Shown here piece by piece: positions 34,290 to 45,290 of a stretch of 60,000 nucleotides of DNA (positions are counted from its first letter, which is position 1; each line of letters opens with the position of its first letter). A program made the translations under genes and the position numbers. The stretch lies in assembly GCA_014529385.2 (NCBI GenBank), contig CM043966.1, positions 42,013,537 through 42,073,536 of the forward strand. Direction: 5' to 3'. This DNA is from Adiantum capillus-veneris. Lineage: Eukaryota; Streptophyta; Polypodiopsida; Polypodiales; Pteridaceae. The notes beneath the pieces were generated by a model. The model was not told the DNA's origin, did no database searches, and was given only the letters and a program-made list of their open reading frames with translations.

Positions 34290-34545
34290 GCTATGAGAGG
34301 AGTATGGGCAACTTCTTTTGAATGATGGTGGCTTGGTGTCCTTGCATGAGGGTTGGGAACATCAAGATGGACACCTTCTTGTGTAGAATCAGTGAAGCCC
34401 ATTTGGAATGGCACACCAGAACATGCATATACATGCACATGGTCATCCTCGCAAAACATTGTCTGGGCATAGCACGAATGAGGGCCAACGCCAAAGGGCA
34501 CATGTGCGAAGGGTAGAGGGCCATCTCCTTCCATAATCTACACCT
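34290..34545 (-). pseudogene. Cytochrome P450 C-terminal fragment
   Basis: The minus strand encodes the heme-binding loop HVPFGVGPHSCYAQ, which fits F-x-x-G-x-[HR]-x-C-x-[GA]. After a one-base shift it continues CFARMTMCMYMHVLV and then ILMFPTLMQGHQATIIQKK, matching the usual run from the heme Cys to the C-terminus (FA..E, then a TL.P.HG-like ending). Only about 80 residues remain, with no intron, start or I-helix. It would derive from an ER-membrane monooxygenase gene whose last exon was copied here. It has no function in this form. Confidence 0.65.
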
Positions 34546-34579
34546 CGTGATCGAACCGCGATGGATTGAATGTGCTTGC

Positions 34580-34850
34580 GTTCAAGAAGTACTTCTCGTC
34601 ATAGTAGGTGTGCCCGATGCAAAGAGATGAGGAGGAGCATTTTCAAGAGCTCATGAAAGAGAGATTGCGGCTCCTTGGAGAGCAATGTAATAAGGAACAG
34701 GACTTCTGGCTTGTGATTGAGCCCGAGTTTCTGGAAAAATTTCATGACATCATTAAGCGATTGAAAAGGCCTATAGTGGAGCTCGTTTCTACAAATGAGC
34801 TGTGGATAACTTTTATGAAGCTGAGGCTTGATAAAATCTTAAGAGCATAG
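34580..34850 (+). pseudogene. Ycf54/LCAA-like fragment (Mg-protoporphyrin ester cyclase accessory subunit)
   Basis: The plus strand encodes DEEEHFQELMKERLRLLGEQ, then EQDFWLVIEPEFLEKF, RPIVELVSTNELWITFMKL and RLDKIL. The order E-E-F/HFQE, DFWLV, P-x-FL, VSTN-x-WIT-x-xKLRL is that of Ycf54 (LCAA in land plants), a plastid protein needed by the aerobic cyclase of chlorophyll synthesis. Upstream in frame, KKYFSS is followed by two TAG codons, and the frame ends prematurely at RLDKILRA, so the N-terminus, transit peptide and C-terminus are gone. It is a decayed copy, probably captured with the insertion, not the working gene. Confidence 0.7.
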
Positions 34851-34859
34851 AGCGTGACC

Positions 34860-35350
<491 letters not shown>

Positions 35351-35571
35351 TGCAGTTCAAAAACAACTTACAAAACGCTCGTTGGCATGTATCATTTTGG
35401 GTAGTTTTTTTATGCCACTTAGAGAGAGAAGAAGAACAAGATTTTAACTTCATAGGAAACTATCCCAAGAAACCTTAAAGATCTATCTGACGAGGAGAGT
35501 TGAACTCAAGACCTCTCTCGATACTCACAAAGACGAGAAGAAGAACATAAGTTTTAATGCCATAGAGTCAT

Positions 35572-35608
<37 letters not shown>

Positions 35609-36090
35609 CCTAGAGCATACCTTGCTGAGCCCTTTCAAGAGGATTTCTTTAACATTAAACATAGAAATATTTCCTGTAAAATTACGCTACAAGAGCTACT
35701 TTAAATATAAATCTTTTAGAGCCAGGTTACACCTGAAGATACCAAGGGGAAGGAGGACTTGAATTTGCCATAAATACTAGAATCCCTAGCTTCTTATATC
35801 CCTGCAAGCTTTGCACATGCCATTCAAAAATGAAGGTACTAAGCTAGTATTTAGGAAGAAAAGCATGCAACATATTTGCCTGATGCCCCTTGCCGATGGA
35901 AGTCAAAGGTAGATTCCCACTTCAATCGAGAACTTCTCTCGAGCAGTGTCCCCCGCTTGTTCCCTTGGGGGTGCGACCAAGTTTAAGGAGAAACAATGTT
36001 GCCCATGCTCACCTTGGGTGCTACAACCTCTCATCATCTAATGTTTCAAAAGTCACATAGTACATGTAAACTCTTTTGTAATATTGAATG

Positions 36091-36202
<112 letters not shown>

Positions 36203-36457
36203 ACACGTGCACGCGTGCTAGGATATGAGTTAATTAAAATACTAGTGTTGCATCAATTGTAAGAATCCCAAGTTGATGTATGATATTGTTGCCTTGATGA
36301 TGTCATGCTAGATATGAATAGAATACATGCATTTATAAAGAAAGTTTTATTTTATTGTATTGTGCTAGATTATTTAGTTATCATAATAGCTTAGAAAGAT
36401 AAATTTTGCCATGTCTTGCTCGAAAAAACTCACTTGTTGTTTGGTTTTCTCCTTGCC

Positions 36458-36760
36458 GAACGAATGTGAGGAGTAATGGTGCACTTTATAGACAACATAG
36501 TCAATGCATGAGCCTGTTCATCCTTTACATACAAACGAGCTTATTCTATCGTAGGAAAAACAACTCTAATAGCAACAGTCCTTGCAGCAAGACCTGCCAC
36601 ATCCTCAACATCGCCTACATCCTCAGAACTAGGATGTACATCAATTCCCTACACAATATTCTAGATGCCCCATCATGTAAACCCACATAGGGTAATTGTC
36701 CCCATCCATTCTGTCCTTAGCAGCAAACATCTTGAACACATCTATGTTGTTGTCAGCCAT
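36458..36760 (-). pseudogene. Ty1/copia Gag N-terminus
   Basis: Starting at ATG 36,760 the frame reads MADNNIDVFKMFAAKDRMDG, then NYPMWVYMMGHLEY, typical of copia Gag. Stops follow, but the frame can be traced through NIV, KDEQAHALTMLSIKC and ITPHIRSA to the insertion junction. The match to the downstream half (RST..TKQAW) across the 5-kb insert supports one interrupted gene. Confidence 0.8.
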
Positions 36761-37108
36761 GGAAAATGCTTCCGCCTGATCTGAAAATTGCCCAAAATGA
36801 GAAGAAACTAAGTGAGACCAGCACTTGATATATAGCACAACCCACAGTAGACTGTATGGGACCATTATGCAATATTTGACACTGATACAAATTTTGCACA
36901 AAATGACAAAATTGCCTGCACAGACCTGGTTGTAGTAGAAATGGAGACCAAAATGAGCCCGAATTAAAAATACGAGTAGACAAGGCTCTTTGAGCTCTCC
37001 CAAAATTCTTGTCGACCTGCGAACACTCGCCAAAGCTCACAAAAATCAAAGAAAGTGAGCAAGCATGTGCTGGAGCTGTTGGCGACTAAGCCCGGGAGGA
37101 CGCAACTT

Positions 37109-37120
37109 GATCTGATACCA
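37109..37120 (-). other. Primer binding site of the copia element, tRNA-iMet type
   Basis: The minus strand reads TGGTATCAGATC, matching 11 of 12 bases of the usual TGGTATCAGAGC complement of initiator tRNA-Met. Confidence 0.8.
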
Positions 37121-37122
37121 AT

Positions 37123-37400
37123 TGTTGGAATTAGGGTTGCATACAGCTTGGAGAAGACAAAGGAAGCACAAGGTAGACAATAGAAAGTGTGCTTCTTAGT
37201 GTGCAATGGAAAGATAGATAGCCCTAGAGTGATGGGCGTATATACAATGCACAAGGGAAAAAACCTCCTAAAGAGGGAAAAAATGCCCCGACGGTCCTAG
37301 CGTGTTCACACACATCACTACCACATGTTATATGCTATCATGACATCGTGTTGGGAGGCTTTTGACTTTTTATGGACATTTAGTGGTTAATGTGCCTGTC
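37123..37400 (-). repeat. 5' LTR of the copia element (outer end uncertain)
   Basis: LTR sequence begins TGTTGGAATTAGGG two bases outside the primer site. I cannot locate the outer CA end because no second copy is present. The end coordinate is approximate. Confidence 0.5.
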
Positions 37401-37547
37401 TTATGCTCTGAGAGCATTACTTTCGATGCGTTATTGATCTCTTGTATAGTTTTAAATTGAGATTCTGTCAATTTTTTTGAAAAATCTCTACCAATTTTTT
37501 TCCAAAATTACCATTATTTATTGCTATATTATCTTTAGCTTGCAGCC

Positions 37548-37736
37548 ATGTCATCTAGTAGTGAAAAGCATATTTACAATATCCAAAAATTTGTTGGGAC
37601 AAATTTTGCTATCCGGAAAGAGTAGATTCAAGATGTTCTCATACAAAAAGGCCAGTTGGATCCTATTATGGAGCACCGAGAGGGCGAGTATACACATGTT
37701 GAGTGGGAGGGACTTGATGCTACATCTTTCTTGTAA
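37548..37736 (+). pseudogene. Copia Gag N-terminal fragment on the plus strand
   Basis: ATG at 37,548 opens a 62-codon frame with NIQKFVGTNFAIRKE, then IQDVLIQKGQLDPI and EWEGLDA, a typical copia Gag start. A TAG interrupts it after RKE, and it ends at TAA 37,734. Nothing of the rest of that element follows. It is unrelated in sequence to the minus-strand copia Gag nearby. Confidence 0.7.
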
Positions 37737-37751
37737 GACTACTCCTTCTTC

Positions 37752-37925
37752 CTCTCAATCTACTCTCATACCCCGCTAGCTCTCACCATCTTCGAAGGTG
37801 TGTGAGGTCTTGGGTCTGAGACCGTGAGGGAATTGATGTTGTGTTTGATAAGTATTTTGCTTAGTGCTTGAAGTTTCCATCTTCATTGCACTAGCTAGTA
37901 TTGAAGAACCACAAAGAATTGTAGA
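37752..37925 (+). repeat. Fragment of the chromovirus LTR family, inverted
   Basis: This segment is the diverged reverse complement of about 41,096-41,270 in the chromovirus LTR. Shared words include CATCTTCGAAGGTGTGTGAG, CTTGGGTCTGAGA and CACTAGCTAGT. It is an older relic of the same family in the opposite orientation. Confidence 0.75.
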
Positions 37926-38000
37926 AGAATCCCAATCTCCGAGCGAGCAAATCTGAGCGAGCACTAAACCGAGTAAACAAATACAAAAACATTGAAAACA

Positions 38001-39165
38001 TTTAGACACATATTTGTTGATGACCAATAGTTTCCAAAGAAAACCCAAAGGATTCATATAGCGAGCAAATCCGAGTGAGCACTAAATCGAGCAAAGACAT
38101 TGAAAATATTTAGACACATATTTGTTGATGACCAATAGTTTCCAAGGAAATAAATTGGTAGTTTACAGTGCCTCTGACGAGGTAAACCCATATGATTTAG
38201 AACTATGTTGCCGTATAAGGTAAAGCCAATAGATTCAAAACCATGAACTCTCTTACCACTCTCTTACCATGGTTGTTGGTATTGAATGCAAAGACAGAGT
38301 AGACATTCAAACACAGTGCTATTGATGACCTATAATTTTTAAGAAAATATAGTTGAGAGCATACTAAGTAACTGAACTCACGCAATTCCTCACAAGGTAA
38401 AGCCAAAAGATGCAAAAAATTGTCAACTCCTAGGATAGAAGCTAATAGTAAATCCAAATGCCAACAAAAAACGACCACAATATACTAAATACATGGAAAG
38501 TTTATGTGTTCGAAGCCTTATATGTTTGACGTATCCCAAAAATTCAAAATTGCAACCTAAAAACTCCTAAGATGGTGATTGATAGTTAACGTAAATGCCC
38601 ACAAAAAACTACTGCAATGAGAAAATCTGAGTGAGCACTAAATCGAGCAAAGACATTGAAAACATTTAGACACATATTTTTTGATGAACAATAGTTTCCA
38701 AGGAAATAAATTAATAGTTTACAGTGCCTCTTACAAGGTAAACCCATATGATTTAGAACTGTGTTGTCATACAAGGTAAAGCCAATATATTCAAAACCAT
38801 GAACTCCCTTACCACGATTGTTGGTAAGGAATGCAAAAACAGTGTAGACATTTAAACACAATGCTATTGACGACCTATAATTTTTAACAAAATATAGTCG
38901 AGAGCATACTAAGGAAGTGAACTCACGCAATTCCTTACAAGGCAAAGCCAAAAGATGCAAAAATTATCAACTCCCAGGATAGAAGCTGGTAGTAAATCCA
39001 AATGCAAACAAAAAACGACAACAATATATTAAATACATGGAAAGTTTATGTGTTCGAAGCCTTACGTTTGACATTTACCTAAAATTTCAAAATTGCAACC
39101 TAAAAACTCCTAGGATGGTGATTGATAGTTAACGTAAATGCCCACAAAAAACTACTGCAATGGTG
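38001..39165. repeat. Two ~556-bp tandem repeats plus a partial unit
   Basis: TTTAGACACATATTT occurs at 38,001, 38,109 and 38,665. From the second and third starts the sequences run parallel for about 500 bp (AAGGTAAAGCCAA, ACCATGAACTC, AAAAACGAC, GGAAAGTTTATGTG). I see no coding function. Confidence 0.85.
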
Positions 39166-39362
39166 TGCAATATATAATTTGAACATCATGTTGTGTAAGT
39201 ATCCTAAGGACGCACAGCTGCCCTAGTGCCCCCCAGAGCCTGAAAAATTTCTACCTTGGATAAAGTAGCCCGGTGCATGAACTCATGGGCATGTGAGTCT
39301 AACCCAAGAATATGAAGAAATACATAGTACATGTGTTTGCACGGTACGTAGGTCTGTTTTTT

Positions 39363-40817
39363 TTATTCTCTCTTTTGGAAGTCCTCGCATGTGCATCGTG
39401 GAAAATCAGAGATTGTCACTGAGTATGTTATCCCATTTGCCTTGGACCCCTCTGTACTGACATAGAAAACATGTGTTTCATTGCACACAATAATCACTTC
39501 TTTCACCAATTTTGCTTCAAGTGTGCTCCCCAAAGCAATCCTTGATCTCCACTTAACAATCTTCCCATCCCTATACCTAGGACGGAAGGCACTGGGAACA
39601 CTATTTCTTGATCGCAAACCACCGCCTAAATTGGTAGCTTTTGCTGTCGATTGAAGGACAAATCCATTTGCTTGCAAGTGCTCCACCTCAACTGGCAACA
39701 ATTGTGTTCCCTGCGCTACAGGCCAAACACCTGGTGCTGGCCCTTGAGCCCCTACAATCATTTCATGTCTCCACCATGTATGCATGTTATTGGAGTTGCA
39801 AAACCACACAAAACCTTCCACTAAACCACCTGGATTTGAACCAGAGGCAGGATACTTTCTGCATCCCCAAAAGCATGGAGCAACAGTTCCACGTGTGAAA
39901 TCGTCATTCCCTTCATTGATGTATCGTGCACATCTAACACTCTGGTTATCAACCATCCCAAAGCAAGTCATCTTTCGACTAGGCTCAGTTCTTCTTATAG
40001 CCCAAAGTGTCTTTGGAACATTAACCTCGTGCCAATATTTGCCAACTCCACAGCTAGTCTCTGGATGCACATCTGCCCCTACAACCGGCTCTGTAACTGT
40101 CACAAATTTTGGTCTATGACTGTCTTCATCAAGTAGCTCATCTGCATCAACAAATGATGGTCGCTTATTCTTAACACTCTTCTCTCGCAAGGGAGCTCTA
40201 TTCATTTCAGGGCTTTGAAAACCCATCTCAGACATTGAAGAGTGTGTCAAGTCAATGAGGGATTTGGAAGCTGACGTTGTTGATGATCGGCCCAAAAATC
40301 GCTTTGCGAGATCATCGATCCCAGGACCAGTAGCAGACCTAACACCTTTTAGATAAGCATTGTATTTGACGCTTTGTAGCACTGCCATTGCCATGTCTGC
40401 ACCAACTGCCTCATACAAGCTAATTTTCTCTTTGTAACCAATAGATGCACGCATGCTGGCATGTTTAACCTCAGACAAGTTTTTTGTGGGCACAAAAATT
40501 CCAGACTCATCCTGTGTTACAAATCTCCCTCCCCAATGTTGTACTCTTACATCACACCAAGCCATCCAAGTCTCTAAACAAGCCATCTCTCCATCGACAA
40601 CATGCCCTGCCTTCCAAAATTGGCGTAGATCTTCTTTACAAATGTCTGCTTGATTCTCAGATGGTGCACTCCTCCATTTTCGGCACAAGATTTTGTGATC
40701 CTCTTGTGAAGATGGACAGATACATTTCACTGCATGTCGAATCATGGACTGCTCCCAATGAAAGCCACATGATCGTTCTTTGGAAGGTATTTTTGTTTTT
40801 GCCCCACCAAAGTAAAC
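39363..40817 (-). pseudogene. MULE-like transposase/SWIM gene, 3' part
   Basis: The frame continues directly from the segment at 49,721-51,290 once the intervening retrotransposon is ignored. It opens at the junction with GGAKTKIPSKERSCGFHWEQ, a C..H element typical of MULE-like transposases after the second catalytic Asp, followed by a Trp-rich segment (ETWMAWCDVRVQHWGGRF). It ends with SVTISDFPRCTCEDFQKRE, the CxC start of a SWIM zinc finger. TAA at 39,363 cuts it before the remaining SWIM Cys and His. A Cys/Trp-rich domain lies around 39,780-39,960. It would have encoded a DNA transposase or a domesticated relative. Confidence 0.7.
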
Positions 40818-42407
40818 TGTAACATTTAATGGCCTAAAATCTTATGTGTAGCGGAAATTAGCATGAACATAGTGGGCATTTCATTAGAATAGATTCCTAA
40901 TGAGAATTACAAGAGTGCTTGGGTGGAGAGAGCAACAAAAAGCATAACACCTAGTTAGATAGCATCGACAATACTTTCAAAAGAGAGAGATATTAAGCTA
41001 TTGACAACAGTTGAGGACCGGATTTGCATGGAGCCGGTCCCCCCTCCAAAAGGCTTTGTATTATGGTTTCTCCCATCAAGAGAGACATTGTACAATACAA
41101 TTCTTTGTGTTCCTTCAAGACTAGCTAGTGCAATGAAGATGGAAGCTTCATACACCAAGCAAAACACTTAATCAAACACAACTTGAATTATCCCCGTTCT
41201 CAGACCCAAGACCTCACACACCTTCGAAGATGGTGAGAGCTAGCAGGGTATGAGAGTAGATTGAGAGGAAAAAGAAGTATCTTACGAGAAAGATGTACAT
41301 CTCCTCACATAATCACTCATATTAGCATAGCTTAGCTTAGTAATTAGCTTGGTAGAGAAGATGAGCATGCATTGAAGCTTGGCTCTTGGTTGTATTTGCA
41401 TCCACATGCCAAGAGAGTGTTGATGTAGGCTTCTATCTCACAAGCTTGGAGTAGGTGATGAGCTCTCCATTAAAGCTTGGGAGGAGATAGATTATTCTTC
41501 CTTCACACATGGTCAAGTGTGAGTGTGTGTGTGTCAATGCCAAGCAAAAATCAGCCCCCCCTCTCTCTTGGGCGAGCCCTAGCTGCTAAATAGGTCTGGC
41601 TTTTGCCTCATTGGACCTCCCCAGGTCAAGCCAATAGGAATTAAGCAGCATAAGTGATAGCCTTCTGACATGTGTCCCCCTTTCCCCTTTTGTGAGAGCT
41701 TCAGGTAATTAAATAATTAAACTAAACTCTCATTGGACCCCTTTGCCTCCTGGCCAATAGGAATCAGGCAAGCCATGGGGCTCCTGAATGCTCATTGGAC
41801 CCCTTGGGAGACTGCCCAATAGTCTTCTAGGAGACTTAATTCTCATTGGTTTCTTTTATTAAATGTTTTTAAATTAATTAAACTAGATTTACTCTAGCTT
41901 AATTCTCATTGGTCCACTTCAAGGGTCTTCCAATAGGAATTGGGCACACCTTGTGGGCATCTGGCCTAGGGAGCTGACATGTGTCCCTCATTCCCTTTGT
42001 GTAAAGGGAGCCTATGTGTGTGTGTGTGGCTTTCTCTCTCATCTCCTACCTTTGGGGCTCGCCCCCTCCCATGTAGGGATGTGCAAAGACTTTTAGGGCA
42101 CACACTAAGCATCCAATTTTCCCTAGGGTTGACCTTTGGACACAACCTTTGAATTTTGGAACCTTAGCATTTTGGAAGTCTTAATGGGCTGAACCTTAGG
42201 GTCTTTTTGGCCCATTGTTTCACATGGCTCTTTTGCAGATGGCCCCCCCTTTGGATCCCTATTTTCCCTCCTTTGGATCCCTACTGTGGCCTGGTCTGCT
42301 AGCTTAACCAATATTCTAGCTTTTTCTCCTTGGCACTTCCCCACATTAAATGATCAGTTTAATATGAGAAAATCATTTAGGAGAATTAGATATTGATTAT
42401 TATGACA
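40818..42407 (-). repeat. Chromovirus 3' LTR
   Basis: TGTAACATTT...TTATGACA, 1,590 bp, identical in length to its partner at 48,131. It contains repeated CATTGGACCCC/CAATAGGAAT words. A polypurine stretch (minus strand CAAGAGAGAGG) adjoins it at 42,408-42,421. Confidence 0.97.
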
Positions 42408-42764
42408 TTACCTCTCTCTTGAAATCATAGTCGTCCTCGACTATGGTGTAGAGAAGATAAAGCATATGCATGAGTCCTTTTCCTAGCGGGTAGAGGATCC
42501 CTATGTTACCGTACGACATCATTCCATAATGGATGACTAGTCCATTTGGCGCTTGAGTGCCTGAGGCTGCCGCAAGCATGTCTGCACATTAGTCCTATCA
42601 GTCTTCCATAGTAGAGTGACAAGCTCTACTTGGTGTTTGGGAGACGTCGTCTCCGCAAACTTGATCTAAGCATGCATACTACTTCATTTTTGTGCACAAA
42701 TAAAGAAAAAGAGAGTCTTATAAGACAAAAATTTTTGTTCATTTTTAACATTTTGTACATTTGC

Positions 42765-45290
42765 TTACTCTTGGGAAGCATTGTAAGCATTGACAAGGTT
42801 TAGGTTATCCTTTAATTGTATGCCTTGCATCCATCTAGCATCTTCAAAAGGATAATTCTTAAACTTAATAAGATATCATCGGATAGTCTTACCGCCTCTT
42901 AATACCTTGTCTTCATGTCGGAGAATGGACTCGGGCTGCAGCACCTCCTCGTGGTCCTCGATCTCCGGTGGGTCTTCAATAGTTGGTTCTTGAGGTGGCT
43001 CTCCTTTGTAAGGCTTTAAGAGGCTCACATGAAAAGCATTGTGTATGAGCCAATGATTGGGCAACTTAAGTTGATAGGCCATCTCATTGATTGGCCTAAG
43101 AATCTGGAAGGGACCATAGTACCTTTTTGCTAGTTTAGCATAGTACTTTTGGTGGCCCGTAGGATTCTTGCCCGTCGTGTGCCTTAATCGAGCCTTGGGA
43201 AACTTTAACAAGACCCAATCGTTTTCTTTAAAGGCTTGGGCTCTTCTGTGCTTGTCAGCAGCAGCCTTTTGCCTTTGCTGTGAGATAGAGATAGCATCCT
43301 TAATCTTTTGGAAAGATTCTTGTAGGTCTCGGCTATACTCATCTGCAGCGAAGATCTTCCCATGTACCTTAAGTAGCAAGGGACTTTTTGATCTTCCCTC
43401 AATTACCTCGAAAGGTGCTTTTCCTGTGGAAGTATGTACAGTGTTATTGTAAGCATACTCTACTAAAGGTAAGTACTTCTCCCATTGGGATCTTTGATCT
43501 ACTTCCGTTACATAGGCTTTTAGTAGATCAAGAATGGTTAGGTTAGCTATTTCACTTTGGCCATCAGTTTGTGGATGATAGGCCGAAGAGAAGTTTAGCC
43601 TTGTTCCTAAATTCTCAAAGAGACCCTTCCAGAAATTACTGGTCATTCTAGGATCTCTATCCGACACTATGGACATTGGCAAGCCATGGTACTTGAAAAT
43701 TTGTGAAATGAAGAGGGTTGCCATTTGATGGGCTTTGATAGTCTTTTTGACAGGTATAAAATGAGCTTGTTTACTGAACCTGTCTACTATCGTCCATATT
43801 CCCGTATTCCCATGGATAGACTTAGGCAATCCAAAGATAAAATCCATGGATATGCTCTCCCAAGGTGAATTAGGGATTGGCAAGGGTTGAAGCAATCCAA
43901 GTTGCTTCCCTCTATCAAATTTTGTCTTTTGACATACCACACATTTGGAAACATACTCGTGTATGTTCACTCTCATGGTAGGCCAATAGAAATATGTTTC
44001 AATTCCCTTTAGGGTAGACTGAATCCCTCTATGCCCCGCATATGGGGGAGCATGAGATTCATACATTACTTTCTCACGTAGTGAGTTAGTAACGCATAGT
44101 CTATTGCCATAGAGAAGATAACCATCTTGTAAAGTAAATGGTTCTTCTTTCTTCCCTAATGCAAGGGCTGAAATCACATCTCTAAAATCGGGATCAATAG
44201 CATACTCATCTATCATTGAAGATAGATCATTGTGAGTTGCTATGGAAACCGCATTCACTCTCGGTCGTCTTGAGAGTGCATCGGCTACTTGATTATGCTT
44301 GCCAGCAATGTGAGCAATATGAAAATGAAATTGCGAAAGGAAATTTGCCCACCTCATTTGTTTGTCGGAGAGCTTGGTCTGCGTCATGAAGTACTTAAAA
44401 CTTTGGTGATCCGTTCGCAGAATGAAAGGAGTCCCCAATAAATAGTGCTTCCATGAGTCTAAGGCATGTAGAACTGCAAGGAGTTCTTTTTCGTATATGC
44501 CTAGAGCTTGCTCAACAGGGTCGAGCCTTCAACTCTCATAGCCTATGGCGTGCCCTTCTTGGAGCAAAACAGCCCCAAGGCAATCACCACAAGCATCACA
44601 TTGGACCTCAAATGGTTTTGAGAGATTCGGTAGTGTAAGCACAGGTTGAGAGATAAGCTTTTCTTTAAGCTTTTCGAAAGCATTGTTCTCCTTAGCAGAC
44701 CACGTATACCTAACATTTTTATTTGTTAGGTCATGTAATGGTCCCGCAATTTGTGAGAACTTTTCTATGAAGCGTCTATAGTATGCACACATACCTATAA
44801 AGCTTCTTAGTTCATGAAGATTCCTTGGTTTAGGCCATCCTTTTATTACCTCTAACTTAGATGGATCCATTTCGATTCCATCTTGAGAGATAATGTGACC
44901 TAAATATTGAATCTCTTGCAAGAAAAATTCACTTTTCTTTCGATTAACATAAAGTTTATTCTCTCTTAAAACTTGAAATATTACCTGGAGGTGTTGCTTG
45001 TGTTCCTCCAATGAATTAGAGTAGATGATAATATCATCAAAGAACACTCCAGTGAAGGTTCGATGAGGCCTGAACAGCTTCTCCATCAAGCGGTTGAATG
45101 TGGCTGGTGCATTAGTCAAGCCAAAAGGCATGACAATGTATTCGTAAAGACCAAATGTAGTACGAAATGCGGTCTTTACAATGTCTTGATCAACTATCCT
45201 TATCTGATGATAGCCACTTTTTAGGTCAATCCTACTGAAGTAGGTCGATCCTTGTAGCTTATCAAATAGGTCTTCTACCCGTGGAACGGA
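42765..45290 (-). pseudogene. Chromovirus pol: RT C-part, RNase H, integrase, chromodomain
   Basis: Reading from the frameshift near 45,290, RT continues with SRIDLKSGYHQIRI, MPFGLTNAPATF and the catalytic FFDD. RNase H follows (VQCDACGDCLGAVLLQEG, then LRTDHQSFKY) with TGA at 44,529-44,531 between them. Integrase has the HHCC motif (HAPPYAGHRG...CVVCQ) and DDE residues in SMDFIFGLP, VSDRDPRMTS and HPQTDGQSEI. The end is a chromodomain (ESILRHEDKVLRGGKTIR, then YLIKFKNYPFEDARW), cut by TGA at 42,876-42,878 in its middle. The natural stop is TAA at 42,765. Both TGAs are one step from CGA. The chromodomain normally guides integration to marked chromatin. Confidence 0.93.

Noticed and set aside
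42123-42344. 73-aa ORF present identically in both chromovirus LTRs
   Set aside because: Its duplication follows from the LTR pair, and it lacks any recognisable domain.
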